This document shows, one piece after another, positions 25,498 to 34,586 of a DNA stretch of 64,000 bases. The DNA is taken from assembly GCF_004322705.1 (NCBI RefSeq), contig NZ_SIZZ01000001.1, positions 2,311,213 through 2,375,212 of the forward strand. Reading direction: 5' to 3'. Each line of letters opens with the position of its first letter. Within the stretch, counting starts at the first letter, position 1. A program made the position numbers and the translations under genes. The DNA is from Dyella terrae (GTDB lineage: Bacteria; Pseudomonadota; Gammaproteobacteria; Xanthomonadales; Rhodanobacteraceae). Below the pieces are notes generated by a model, which made no database searches, was not told where the DNA came from, and worked only from the letters and a program-made list of their open reading frames with translations.

Positions 25498-26397
25498 TCA
25501 GCCAGTCAAACTCGGCAACGCCTCAGCCAAAGCATCAACAGCAACTCGAATCTTCCGTGCAAGGTTGGGTGTCTGCAACCAGACCGCGTGAACGTCGTAA
25601 AGAAACTCCGGCTGCTTCGGCAGCACGTGAACAAGCGCGCCCGATTGAATGCGGTCGCGCACCAGCCAGGACGGCAGCCACGCCAGTCCCAGGCCCGCAA
25701 CCGTGGCATCGGCAATGGCATCGAGATCGTCAAGCCGGAGGCGGGTTCGAGGCAACACTTCCTGTGGGAGCTGGCCGTCACGCGGAAACAGCCACGGACG
25801 AACGCGCCCCGATCGCCGGTAGACGACGGCGTTGTGCTGGGTCAGATCCTCGTACTGCCGTGGCTTGCCGTGCTTCCTCAAGTAAGAGGGTGACGCGCAG
25901 ACCACCATGCGCTGACGCGCGACCCGACGCGCGACAAGGTCCGTCTTGCTTTCGAGGTCGCCCGTCCGGATGGCCAGATCGTATTCGTCCTCCGCGAGAT
26001 CCGCGAAACGGTCGCTGAGCGACAGATCGAATTCAAGCGCAGGCCATTGCCGGGCAAGTTTCAGCAAGACCGGCACCACGCAGTGTCGACCGAAGTGGAC
26101 GGGCATGGTGACGCGCAGCTTCCCGCGCGGCTCGGCCAGCTTGTCGGCCGCCAGCGCGTCCGACGCCTCCGCTTCGGCCAGAACGACCCGACAACGTTCG
26201 TAATAGGCACGTCCGATGTCCGTCAGGTGCTGGCGGCGCGTGGTACGGGTAAGGAGACGCACGCCAAGGCGCTCCTCAAGACATCGGACGTGTTTGCCCA
26301 CCATCGGCCCGGACAGCTCAAGCGCGTCCGCGGCGGCGGCAAAAGAGCCCAGTTCAACGGCCCTGACGAAAACCGCCATGCTGGTAAGACGATCCAT
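25498..26397 (-). CDS. LysR-family regulator of the divergent oxidoreductase
   Basis: A 299-residue LysR regulator (MDRLTSMAVFVRAVELGSFA). The HTH carries LELSGPMVGKHVRCLEERLG, followed by RLLTRTTRRQHLTDIGRAYY, a signature shared with the regulator at 34587. The remainder is the effector-binding domain, with SLSDRFADLAEDEYDLAIRTG. The gene is divergent from a quinone-oxidoreductase-like gene across 103 bp that holds an inverted repeat and a 12-mer also present at 35541. This pairing implies local control of the oxidoreductase. Confidence 0.93.
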   Translation of the reverse strand: MDRLTSMAVFVRAVELGSFAAAADALELSGPMVGKHVRCLEERLGVRLLTRTTRRQHLTDIGRAYYERCRVVLAEAEASDALAADKLAEPRGKLRVTMPVHFGRHCVVPVLLKLARQWPALEFDLSLSDRFADLAEDEYDLAIRTGDLESKTDLVARRVARQRMVVCASPSYLRKHGKPRQYEDLTQHNAVVYRRSGRVRPWLFPRDGQLPQEVLPRTRLRLDDLDAIADATVAGLGLAWLPSWLVRDRIQSGALVHVLPKQPEFLYDVHAVWLQTPNLARKIRVAVDALAEALPSLTG

Positions 26398-26444
26398 ATT
26401 AGAAACTCCCAATTTCTAATGGGTTCCGCTTTTCGCCATTTATC
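26398..26444. promoter_or_regulatory. LysR operator region, inverted repeat plus shared 12-mer
   Basis: ATTAGAAA (26398-26405) and TTTCTAAT (26413-26420) form a perfect 8-bp inverted repeat next to the LysR start codon, and fit T-N11-A. TCGCCATTTATC (26433-26444) recurs exactly at 35541-35552, at the same distance (36-37 bp) from the start codon of a closely related LysR gene. Confidence 0.55.
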
Positions 26445-26500
26445 CGCGCCCAGCGGATTTCTACAGTGTATTCAATTCAACGGCTTTCGAGTGAGGCGAT

Positions 26501-27490
26501 ATGGCACGCGTAGTCCGCTTTTACGAACACGGTGGCCCCGAGATGCTGCGCATCGAGCATGTGGATGTCCCGCCACCGTCGCGCGGGGAGGTACAGATTC
26601 GCGTCAAAGCACTGGGGTTGAATCGGGCCGAGGCCCTGCTGCGCGCGGGTGCGTATATCGAGAATCCGCCCCTGCCCTCGGGACTTGGACTGGAAGCGTC
26701 TGGCCGGGTGGAGGCCGTTGGCGACGACGTGAGTGGGTTCTCTCCAGGGGACGCCGTGAGCTTGATCCCGCCGGTCTCAATGGTCCGATGGCCCGCTTAC
26801 GGAGAACTCATCAACTTCCCTGCGGAACTTGTCGTCGCACATCCGACGTCTCTGAGCTGGGAAGCGGCTGCGGGCGTGTGGATGGCCTACCTCACCGCTT
26901 ACGGCGCCCTGATAGACATCGCCAGACTGGAGAGGAACGACTTCGTCGTCATCACGGCAGCCTCCAGCAGCGTGGGCCTTGCCGCCATTCAGATAGCCAA
27001 CAAGATAGGCGCAACGCCGATTGCCGTCACAAGAACGTCGGCTAAAAGAGAGGCCCTGTTGGCTGCTGGTGCCTCACATGTCATAGCCCTCGCCGAAGAG
27101 GATCTGGCCGACCGACTCAGGGAGATCACATCGCATCGAGGTGTGCGCGTTGTCCTGGATCCCATCGGCGGGCCTATTTTCCAGACGCTGACGGCAGCCA
27201 TGGCCCGCGGCGGCATTCTGATCGAATACGGTGGACTGAGCCCCGAGGCGACGCCCTTTCCATTATCCAGCGTGCTCGCAAAGACACTCACGCTACGCGG
27301 ATACCTTGTTCATGAAATCCTCGTCGATCCGGTGCGGCTGGAAGAGGCCAGGACCTTCATTCTCGAGGGGCTCACATCCGGAACACTTCTACCGATCATC
27401 GCCAGAAGCTTTCCATTCGATCAGATCGTCGAGGCACATCGATTCCTGGAGTCCAATGAGCAGTTTGGAAAGATTGTGGTAACGATATGA
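26501..27490 (+). CDS. Zinc-free quinone oxidoreductase (MDR family)
   Basis: A 329-residue medium-chain dehydrogenase/reductase. Residues 1-120 form the GroES-like domain (ALGLNRAEALLRAGAYIENP, then GLEASGRVEAVGDDVSGFSP). Residues 130-270 are the Rossmann domain, with VVITAASSSVGLAAIQIANK as the NADPH loop. The catalytic-zinc Cys/His set is absent, so it resembles quinone oxidoreductases of the Qor type that reduce quinones with NADPH. It is divergent from the LysR gene at 26397, its likely regulator. The substrate is not known. Confidence 0.92.
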   Translation: MARVVRFYEHGGPEMLRIEHVDVPPPSRGEVQIRVKALGLNRAEALLRAGAYIENPPLPSGLGLEASGRVEAVGDDVSGFSPGDAVSLIPPVSMVRWPAYGELINFPAELVVAHPTSLSWEAAAGVWMAYLTAYGALIDIARLERNDFVVITAASSSVGLAAIQIANKIGATPIAVTRTSAKREALLAAGASHVIALAEEDLADRLREITSHRGVRVVLDPIGGPIFQTLTAAMARGGILIEYGGLSPEATPFPLSSVLAKTLTLRGYLVHEILVDPVRLEEARTFILEGLTSGTLLPIIARSFPFDQIVEAHRFLESNEQFGKIVVTI

Positions 27491-27711
27491 AGCCCCGAGG
27501 TCGGCAAGGGATGCCGCTCGTCTTCCGGCTGCGCTACGCTTGAGCAAGCCATGGGCACCCTCGGGAGGGGGGCAAATGGCAGGGGACAACCACTCACTTC
27601 GCTAGTACCTGCCGCATCGCTCGCGGGCAGCCGAACTTCGTCGTTCGCCGATGCGGCGACTGGGGCACGCGTGCTGTTCAAGTCAACGCTTAACGGGGGA
27701 ATGGATTCCAC

Positions 27712-29766
27712 ATGTCACTCAATCGTCCGACGCAGATTTTGGGTGGCCTTTTCATCGCCGCGTACAGCGTACTGACGATGGTGTGCGGTATCGCGATGTT
27801 TCTTGGCCCGCCCAACGGATTCGAACTTTCCTGGCTGATCACCGGCTTCGTTATTGAGGCAGGTGCACTTTGGACCTTCGTTAAGGGGGCGGATCTGCTG
27901 TTCGGCCGTGACCGACCCAAGGGACTCATTGGCCCCACGGCAATGAAGATCATTGTCTGTGCGTATGGGCTCATCTTGATCGCTGCCCTCGTCATGAGCT
28001 TCAGGTCAAGAAGCTGGCAGCTCAACGCCGGCTCGCTTGCCGCGTTGAGCTTGATGATCTGGGCTGCGCTTACTCTGGCCCGCCGCCGCGCACGGGGTGA
28101 CACGAATCACGACGTTGCAAATGAAGATGATTCAATCGAATCGGCAAGCGATCGAGTCAGGTTCGACATGCTGCCTGCGGAATCACCATGCCTTGGTGAC
28201 ACCAGCGAAATGACGCGGCCCGGCCTACCTGCACGCACCATCTGGCTGACTACCATTCTCGTGGGGCTTGTCATTTCAGTGGGGGCTCGACTGATCATGC
28301 AGTCCCGCGCCGCCAATGTGGCGTCGGTGACTCAGAATGACTACACGGTCTTCATGGCGAATGCCATGAAGGCCGATGCCATAGAGGATCCGTTGCAGCG
28401 GTGCCTGGAATCGCCGGATCTCCCCCACGCGCACTGGAACCGGGAGACGACAGTCGCCCATTGCAGAATGCGCACATTCAAGACGCTTGAGCTTGCCGAT
28501 ATCGAAGCATTACTGCGAGACAAGAAGGCCGACGCAATCGATCGCGCCTTTGCCAGCTATCTCACGGCCCAGGAAAGCGAGGAAGGGCCAAAAGGGTTGA
28601 TCGATATAGCGTTTCAAAATGCACGTCTTGGCAAGGCTGACGCACGCACCCGCAAGATCATAGACGAATGGAAACGACAGGCACCTGCCAGCGCGTTCGC
28701 ACTGACCGCCAGCGGACTCCAATACGTTGACGCAGCCCATGAAGCGCGCGGTGGCGCATCTGGTTCGCGCGTGACGGAAGGCCAGTGGAACCGCATGCGT
28801 GAACAGATTCGGCTTGCAAATACCGATCTGCATCGCGCCGTTGAAATAGATCCACGGGTTACTTCGGCCTATCCACCGCTGATTTATGCATCCGCCATGG
28901 ACGGCGATGGCGACGCGATGGAACACAACGCGAACCTGGCCCTGGATGTCGACCCTTCAAATCTTGTCATTCGCTCGCAACTGATGAACCAGTCGCAACC
29001 GATGTGGGGCAGCGCATTCGGTGGTGTGGAGAATCAACGCGACGAAAGCGCGGCGCTGGTGTCGCGTAATCCACTATTGCGAATGGTGACCCAGTTGCCG
29101 CTTGTCTACAAAGCGTTCTGTGACTGCAACTATCCAGACGCCTATACCCTGCAGCTCGTACTCGAAGCATCGGACGCTGACCTGGCGCCGGTTCAGCTGA
29201 CCAAGCTCGCAAGCGTCATTTACGACTCCAACCGCCATCTTGCGATCATGTTGTACACCGAAGCCCTGCGCTTCGACCCGCGCAATGAAGAGATCTTACG
29301 CTGGCGATCGGAGGTAATGATCGATGCGGGTGATTCAAAAGGCGCGCTTGATGTGATGCTTACCATGGCAAGGCGCTTTCCTGCCGATAATCAGGTCGCT
29401 CGACAGTTGGCGGTAATCTACCGCCAGACCGGTCACATCAAGGAAGCGGAGGAAACGTTCCTTGCCATCGTTGCACGCGATCCCTACGACGTGCTGGCCC
29501 TGGGATTTCTTGGCGATCTCTATAACCACCAAGCCCATCAACCTGAGAAAGCAGCTGAAGTAGCACGTCGCCTAATCGAGCTTCACCCCGACCATCCAGC
29601 CGGTTACATCGTGCGGGCCTGCTATCTGATGAACGCGAACTCACCTGAACGTTATGAAGCAATTCACTACGTCCTTAACCGTTTTGGCGACGAGCCTCGC
29701 TGGGCAGGATCAGCGAAGGAATTGCGTGCGTACCTGGCCAAGCATCCAGAGCCAACCTCCGGATGA
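27712..29766 (+). CDS. Membrane protein with TPR repeats
   Basis: A 684-residue protein. Four hydrophobic segments lie at the N-terminus (about residues 8-30, 38-60, 76-96, 105-122) and a fifth near residue 175-195 (TTILVGLVISVGARLIM). The C-terminal 400 residues are helical repeats of the TPR type; examples are EALRFDPRNEEILRWRSEV, ALDVMLTMARRFPADNQVAR and AEETFLAIVARDPYDVLALG. The final repeats continue to LIELHPDHPAGYIVRACYL. The TPR part probably binds protein partners from one side of the membrane. No other domain is visible. Confidence 0.75.
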   Translation: MSLNRPTQILGGLFIAAYSVLTMVCGIAMFLGPPNGFELSWLITGFVIEAGALWTFVKGADLLFGRDRPKGLIGPTAMKIIVCAYGLILIAALVMSFRSRSWQLNAGSLAALSLMIWAALTLARRRARGDTNHDVANEDDSIESASDRVRFDMLPAESPCLGDTSEMTRPGLPARTIWLTTILVGLVISVGARLIMQSRAANVASVTQNDYTVFMANAMKADAIEDPLQRCLESPDLPHAHWNRETTVAHCRMRTFKTLELADIEALLRDKKADAIDRAFASYLTAQESEEGPKGLIDIAFQNARLGKADARTRKIIDEWKRQAPASAFALTASGLQYVDAAHEARGGASGSRVTEGQWNRMREQIRLANTDLHRAVEIDPRVTSAYPPLIYASAMDGDGDAMEHNANLALDVDPSNLVIRSQLMNQSQPMWGSAFGGVENQRDESAALVSRNPLLRMVTQLPLVYKAFCDCNYPDAYTLQLVLEASDADLAPVQLTKLASVIYDSNRHLAIMLYTEALRFDPRNEEILRWRSEVMIDAGDSKGALDVMLTMARRFPADNQVARQLAVIYRQTGHIKEAEETFLAIVARDPYDVLALGFLGDLYNHQAHQPEKAAEVARRLIELHPDHPAGYIVRACYLMNANSPERYEAIHYVLNRFGDEPRWAGSAKELRAYLAKHPEPTSG

Positions 29767-29846
29767 TGCAGGCCATCGCGGTGCCGGCAATCGCGGGAGC
29801 CGCGGCCCAGCATGGCCTCGACGCCGAGTCTCATGATGACGAGCCT

Positions 29847-29995
29847 CAACAACGGGGCAACAACGGGGCCAGGCTTACTTCCCCAACAACGGGGCCAGCT
29901 TTACTTCCCGGGACTGGATGCGCCAGCAGTTCGGCGGCCGAAGATCGCCTCGACGCAGTATCGCCGGCGAACTACACCTGACCCCCTTACGGTCC
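29847..29995. repeat. Dispersed repeat, copy A
   Basis: This block shares its units with 34340-34532: CAACAACGGGGCCAG, a TTTACTTCCC element, the GGATGCGCCAGCAGTTCGGC stretch, and CGACGCA-TATCGCC-GCGAACTACAC ending TTACGGTC. TTACGGTC also recurs twice further on, at the stop of the next gene. It is non-coding, decayed or regulatory, and no transposase is near. Confidence 0.75.
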
Positions 29996-30003
29996 TGACC
30001 TCC

Positions 30004-30492
30004 TTACGGTCCCGTCGACAGACGCCTTACGGTCCTGATGGCCTGCCCGGCATCTTTGACCAACGCCGAGTTACCGCAGTTGTCGACGAAATCAGCCGGA
30101 AGGCGCTCCTTCCCGGCCATTTCGCGCGTGTCGACATGGCGGACAAACAGGAGATAGCTTGCTCCGATGTCCATATCGAACCGGGCGGACGTATTTTCTG
30201 ACACCAGGCGGATCGTTGGTTGCGCTTTCCCTTTGAACGTCTCAAGGACCCGGATGGTATAGACGGTCCACTCGACGCCTTCCGGATCGTCCGGCGTGGC
30301 GATATGGCGTGCACTCAGGACCCGCCCGGTCAACACATAGGGCGCGTCTTTGAATTCAGTCGCAACCGTTGGGTCGCGATAGACCGCCGTCGCCCCCTCA
30401 CCGGATTCCCAGCACGTGGCGTGGCCCGCCGACGACAGGGTGGCCAGGGCCAGCCAAAGGCTGAATCCGGCATATCGTTTCCATGGGCGCAT
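30004..30492 (-). CDS. Exported TIMP/NTR-like protein
   Basis: A 162-residue protein with a signal peptide (MRPWKRYAGFSLWLALATLS, cleaved near GHA). The start at 30492 has GGAGGGG upstream. The mature part (CWESGEG, APYVLTGRVLSARHI, RVLETFKGKAQPTIRLVS, IGASYLLFVRHVDT) shows the strand pattern of small netrin/TIMP-like proteins and resembles the protein at 14111-14569 in layout. Its last codons lie inside the TTACGGTC repeat. Function unknown. Confidence 0.6.
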   Translation of the reverse strand: MRPWKRYAGFSLWLALATLSSAGHATCWESGEGATAVYRDPTVATEFKDAPYVLTGRVLSARHIATPDDPEGVEWTVYTIRVLETFKGKAQPTIRLVSENTSARFDMDIGASYLLFVRHVDTREMAGKERLPADFVDNCGNSALVKDAGQAIRTVRRLSTGP

Positions 30493-30637
30493 CACCCCTC
30501 CATCGATCCATTGGCCCAACTTCGATTGATTCGTCTCGGCGGGGTGTCGGACGGACCCAACATCGCGACCGGCTCAACGGTGAAGCGTATCTCTTCTGAG
30601 GTACCTGCATGAACCATGGAGGCGAAACGCTGCTCCG

Positions 30638-30979
30638 CTATGGACCCCGGACCGCGTCAATCCTCATCTGGATATGAGCCACCAGATGGAGCGCTTCTGC
30701 GACCTCGGCAGCATGGCTCGTGTCGGCTCGTTCCAGATGCGACCGCAGCAGGACAAGATGGCTGGCAAGATCGGAAAGCCATCGTTTTTCCGACGCTTTC
30801 CATGCGGTCCGCGGCGGCGCCAATTCAGCCAGCGGCTCCAGTTGACTTGCCAACTTCGCGAACCCGTTTACCAATACCGTCTCAACCGCGTTGGCGCCGG
30901 CCAGGCTTTCCAGCCTTTGCTTCAGTGCAGACACATCTTGATGCATGTCGCCCATGTCGATGCCTCGATCGGATGCCAT
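30638..30979 (-). CDS. Helical protein, unknown
   Basis: A 113-residue protein predicted almost entirely helical: DVSALKQRLESLAGANAVET, then a central WLSDLASHLVLLRSHLERAD region. No family recognised. GAGG sits 7 bp before an internal ATG at 30955, which may be the true start. No neighbour suggests a role. Confidence 0.5.
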   Translation of the reverse strand: MASDRGIDMGDMHQDVSALKQRLESLAGANAVETVLVNGFAKLASQLEPLAELAPPRTAWKASEKRWLSDLASHLVLLRSHLERADTSHAAEVAEALHLVAHIQMRIDAVRGP

Positions 30980-31248
30980 GAAGGTTGTCCGGAACGTGCT
31001 GGGGTCCGGGCTTCAGTCCCGGTACGCAACACCCCGTGTTCAACAGGGCGCTGAGTCGGGGCTCAAAGCTACTCCAGCTGCGCTGCGTGGGCCATACCGC
31101 TCGCCGACACCCGTCAGGGACCCCTGCCTCTGCCGTGGATGTCGATTTCGGTGAGTCTCGTTCGTCATTTGAATAAGCGCCCGTGAGGCGCGTCCAGCAT
31201 GCGCCCCGACCGGGGTCGCGTGAACGACTCAACCGGGAGGGCGTAACC

Positions 31249-32010
31249 ATGCCCACGACGATCTGGGGAATGCGGGGCAGGACATCCACGGGCAAGCGAC
31301 CAGCGCGTGTCGTACTCGCTTTGTTTGCCGTCATCGCCGCGGCGGCGAACGCGGCGGAAACCTATCCCCGCATGGCTCCGGTCGACGCCTACCTCATGGA
31401 CCGCACCCAGGAGATCTCCCTGGCAAGAAGTGCCGCGCCAGCGTCCATTTCAAACGATGCGACCATCCTCGTGCTGACGCGCACCGGCTATGAAACCGCC
31501 GCAACGGGCACCAACGGCTTTGTCTGCTGGGTGGCGCGGGGCTTCAGCGGCGCGCCCGACTGGCCGGAGCGATGGAACCCGAAGATACGCGCCGCCGGAT
31601 GTGACAACCCGCAGGCCGCGCGCACGGTCACCGAAATCGCCAAGCTTCGCACGGCAATGACGCTGGCCGGCAAATCAGACACGGACATCGCCCATCGCAT
31701 CCAGGCAGCCATGCGCAGCAAGGACATTCCGCCGCTGCAGCCGGGCGCGATGTGCTACATGATGTCCAAGTCCGCGTATCTGACGGCGGACGGCGAGCAC
31801 GACATGGCGCACGTGATGTTCTACGTGCCGTTCAAGGATGGCGCCAACTGGGGCGCCAACGCGACGGGCTCGCCCATCTTCGGCGGCAATTATTGGTATT
31901 TTTCGCCCGAACATCAGGCTGACGCGGCTGCGTTTCCGCCACTGTCCGTCTTCCTGGTCGGAGTCGCCACGTGGTCAGATGGCACGCCTGCAGGAATGCC
32001 GCCGATGTAA
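31249..32010 (+). CDS. Exported protein, unknown function
   Basis: A 253-residue protein, starting MPTTIWGMRGRTSTGKRPAR with a hydrophobic signal segment (VVLALFAVIAAAANA). GGGAGGG sits 8 bp before the ATG. The mature part has NGFVCWVARGFSGAPDWPER, AMCYMMSKSAYLTADGEHDM and a C-terminal GGNYWYFSPEHQ. No family recognised; it resembles other exported hypothetical proteins seen in proteobacteria. No operon. Confidence 0.72.
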   Translation: MPTTIWGMRGRTSTGKRPARVVLALFAVIAAAANAAETYPRMAPVDAYLMDRTQEISLARSAAPASISNDATILVLTRTGYETAATGTNGFVCWVARGFSGAPDWPERWNPKIRAAGCDNPQAARTVTEIAKLRTAMTLAGKSDTDIAHRIQAAMRSKDIPPLQPGAMCYMMSKSAYLTADGEHDMAHVMFYVPFKDGANWGANATGSPIFGGNYWYFSPEHQADAAAFPPLSVFLVGVATWSDGTPAGMPPM

Positions 32011-32216
32011 GTCAAGGCGACCGTGCGGGGCAGATCGAAGACAGCATGGACGGCTCCGGCAGGGGCCCCAAACGACTCCGCATCGCCCTTGAGATGAGCC
32101 GCATTGAACAAGCCACTCGCGCGCGCGCGAGTCGTTGAAATGCCACTCTGCAACCTGCTGTTGCTGCCTGGGACGGCGGCCGCGACTCATGTGGTGGCCC
32201 ATGCATCCACCCCTGG

Positions 32217-32696
32217 CTAGGCCAACCATAACGTCAGGAGTACTAACACGAGGCCCACGCTGAAAACATAAGTGACGACTTTGATGAGTGCGCGCTGCGA
32301 CGAAGCATAAGCCACCCCGGGACATGTGCTGTCCTCCTGGTCCATGGCACGACGCGCAGCCGGGATGCGATAGGCGAGAAAGTTGGCTCCAATCATCGAG
32401 CACAGAAGTGAACTCACGAAGATGGGAAAGACAACGAGCGCCATCAGGGGTCCGCGCAGATGACTGAACGTTGAAACATGCAACGGATGAAACGCGTCAA
32501 AGGCCATCGCGGCGAGCTTTAGCCATACGCTCATGAGCGTGACACACAAGGGGATGGCAAAGAGCGGAAGAAGAAGAAGATTCCAGGCGCTCTTTCGTCG
32601 AGACGATCGACGCTGGGCATGGGCAAGCCACTCTCCGGACCTCAACTCCGAAGAAACCATCGCAAGCTGGTCGACCGGCTTATCCGCCTTCTTCAT
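32217..32696 (-). CDS. Small membrane protein, unknown
   Basis: A 159-residue protein with three hydrophobic helices (about 38-60, 82-106 and 135-158). A polar N-terminus (MKKADKPVDQLAMVSSELRS) suggests the start is right. No family recognised. Confidence 0.6.
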   Translation of the reverse strand: MKKADKPVDQLAMVSSELRSGEWLAHAQRRSSRRKSAWNLLLLPLFAIPLCVTLMSVWLKLAAMAFDAFHPLHVSTFSHLRGPLMALVVFPIFVSSLLCSMIGANFLAYRIPAARRAMDQEDSTCPGVAYASSQRALIKVVTYVFSVGLVLVLLTLWLA

Positions 32697-32793
32697 GGAT
32701 CACCGCTGCCATCGAAACGTGTATGGAATGGTTATGGCCAGCCGACTCCAAAGCCCGACTGGAGTCGCCTGCGCATCCTGGATGGATCTGATG

Positions 32794-33219
32794 CTAAGGG
32801 TCCAGCGAATTCCGACAGAATGCCGCAAAGTCTTGCAGCTCTTTGATCGACATGACCTTGCCACCCTGAGGGTCAAACGCAACGCCGCCAAAGTTCGTCA
32901 CGAGCACCTCAGCAGAGAGACTGGCCGCGACGCATTCGTTGGCATGGGCACCGAATGACAGCTGATAGGCAACGCCGAAATTCCCTCCAGCGATGGCTGC
33001 CGCGGGATAGTCTGCGGCGACCTCCTTCGGGTCATTTCTGAAGAGGTAGAAACCGGACGTCTGGCCATTCACGATCATGGGAAGAAAGCCAGAATCCCTG
33101 GCCAGGTTCGCGGGAACGGCAAAATGCATCTCAGGGTGCCTTGCCCCCAGGGCAAGTTGCCAGGCGTCGAAATTTGGGGCGCGATCCAGCGCCAGGAAAA
33201 CTATGATATCGATCGACAT
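32794..33219 (-). CDS. Hypothetical cytosolic protein
   Basis: A 141-residue protein (MSIDIIVFLALDRAPNFDAW) of mixed alpha/beta look, with YLFRNDPKEVAADYPAAAIA in the middle and VLVTNFGGVAFDPQGGKVMS at the end. The start at 33219 was chosen over an open upstream extension. No family recognised. Confidence 0.6.
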   Translation of the reverse strand: MSIDIIVFLALDRAPNFDAWQLALGARHPEMHFAVPANLARDSGFLPMIVNGQTSGFYLFRNDPKEVAADYPAAAIAGGNFGVAYQLSFGAHANECVAASLSAEVLVTNFGGVAFDPQGGKVMSIKELQDFAAFCRNSLDP

Positions 33220-33506
33220 CGCCCCTCTCCCGTGCAAGACCCTGATGGAGAACTGCTTACTGACAGGACCGCTTTGGCTTGAGTCGGCCCAGCGTGCACC
33301 GCCGCGAACGCACGCCTCTAAGGCTTGCCAGTTCTGACTACCGCCCGCCAAATCGACCAGAAAGCGACTGCGGTAGCGGCCCCAAAAACCCCGTGGAACT
33401 TAGTGTGCGCAGGTACAGGTTGGCACGAGCGGCGCAATGAGCGTTGCACCGAAGATCGCGACGGTTCCACGCATTTGCCTCTCCGACGGCGTCGTACGTT
33501 CGATGC

Positions 33507-34268
33507 CTAGAATTTACGATCGCTGTCGGTCCGATTGCATGTGCCACTGAACTTCGTCAAACCCTCCAGGGCAATGTGCCCGGCCCGGCGATCGATCGTC
33601 AGCTTTGGGTGGTTCAATCCGTTGATCCTGAATTCGCCGCGGATGAAGTCGCCGGAGACCGAGAGGTTGGTCAGGGTGAACCAGCCGGCATCGTCACCGG
33701 CATGGATCGCCGGCACCATGTCCTTGGCGAGCCGAACTCGCCCCTGATCCCCGTCGATCGCTACCGCCATCGACGTATCGAACTCCTGCTGGGTGACCTC
33801 CATGCCACTGCGAGGCACGTACTTGTGCTTATCGTCGTCCCACTCGTAGCCGGATTTTGACTGGCTGGTTTGGTGTTGCCCCTTGCCATAGCAAATCAAT
33901 GACAAGTGGTCGGCATGGCCCCCGGCATCGGCCGGACCGTCACTTTGTGATCGCGGGCCATTTTGGCAATCCGTGGGCGGCGTTGCGAGGATGGATGCGT
34001 AGCGCCCGTCCTTGGTGGTGACGGACAAACAGGTGCCGTGCCGCTCGTTCCACCAGTACGTCCACTTGCGACCATCCCCCTCACTACCACCCACGTTTAC
34101 ATACCCACGCGCCGTGAGCTGCGTTTCCCCGCCGGCAGCCCGGGCCCCCACCAGATCGCTGACATCTCCCGGGGCGGTCTGAGCTTCCGCCGCCACGGCA
34201 ATCCACATGGCCGCGCCCACAAGGCCGCATGTGACGAGCTTTCGCATGGCCGCATCCACGTTTCGCAT
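33507..34268 (-). CDS. Exported protein, unknown function
   Basis: A 253-residue protein. An ATG at 34268 is 7 bp from AGGAG. The N-terminus MRNVDAAMRKLVTCGLVGAA holds a short signal peptide, cleaved near AEA. The mature domain includes KWTYWWNERHGTCLSVTTKD and a late SLICYGKGQHQ. No family recognised. It lies between the two LysR regions and stands alone. Confidence 0.65.
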   Translation of the reverse strand: MRNVDAAMRKLVTCGLVGAAMWIAVAAEAQTAPGDVSDLVGARAAGGETQLTARGYVNVGGSEGDGRKWTYWWNERHGTCLSVTTKDGRYASILATPPTDCQNGPRSQSDGPADAGGHADHLSLICYGKGQHQTSQSKSGYEWDDDKHKYVPRSGMEVTQQEFDTSMAVAIDGDQGRVRLAKDMVPAIHAGDDAGWFTLTNLSVSGDFIRGEFRINGLNHPKLTIDRRAGHIALEGLTKFSGTCNRTDSDRKF

Positions 34269-34339
34269 ACCCATACTCCTGAATGAAATCTGCGCCTGAC
34301 ACTCGTCTCGGCGATCTGATGCCGACCATGGCTACTTTG

Positions 34340-34532
34340 CAACAACGGGGCCAGGCTTACTTCCCAATCAACGGGGCAATCAACGGGGCCAGCTTTACTT
34401 CCCAGGGCTGGATGCGCCAGCAGTTCGGCGGCCGAAGATCGCACTCGACGCAATATCGCCTGCGAACTACACCTGACCCCCTTACGGTCGACGCAATATC
34501 GCCGGCGAACTACACCCGACCCCCTTACGGTC
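34340..34532. repeat. Dispersed repeat, copy B, with 43-bp tandem unit
   Basis: Shares its units with 29847-29995 in the same order and strand. Inside it a 43-bp unit starting CGACGCAATATCGCC occurs twice, at 34446 and 34489, each ending TTACGGTC. The repeat is flanked by the exported gene at 34268 and the LysR gene at 34587. Confidence 0.8.
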
Positions 34533-34586
34533 AAGGAAGTAACCGTCTTCGGCTGATCCCTCTTTTGGTGCGGACTCCAGCTTGAT

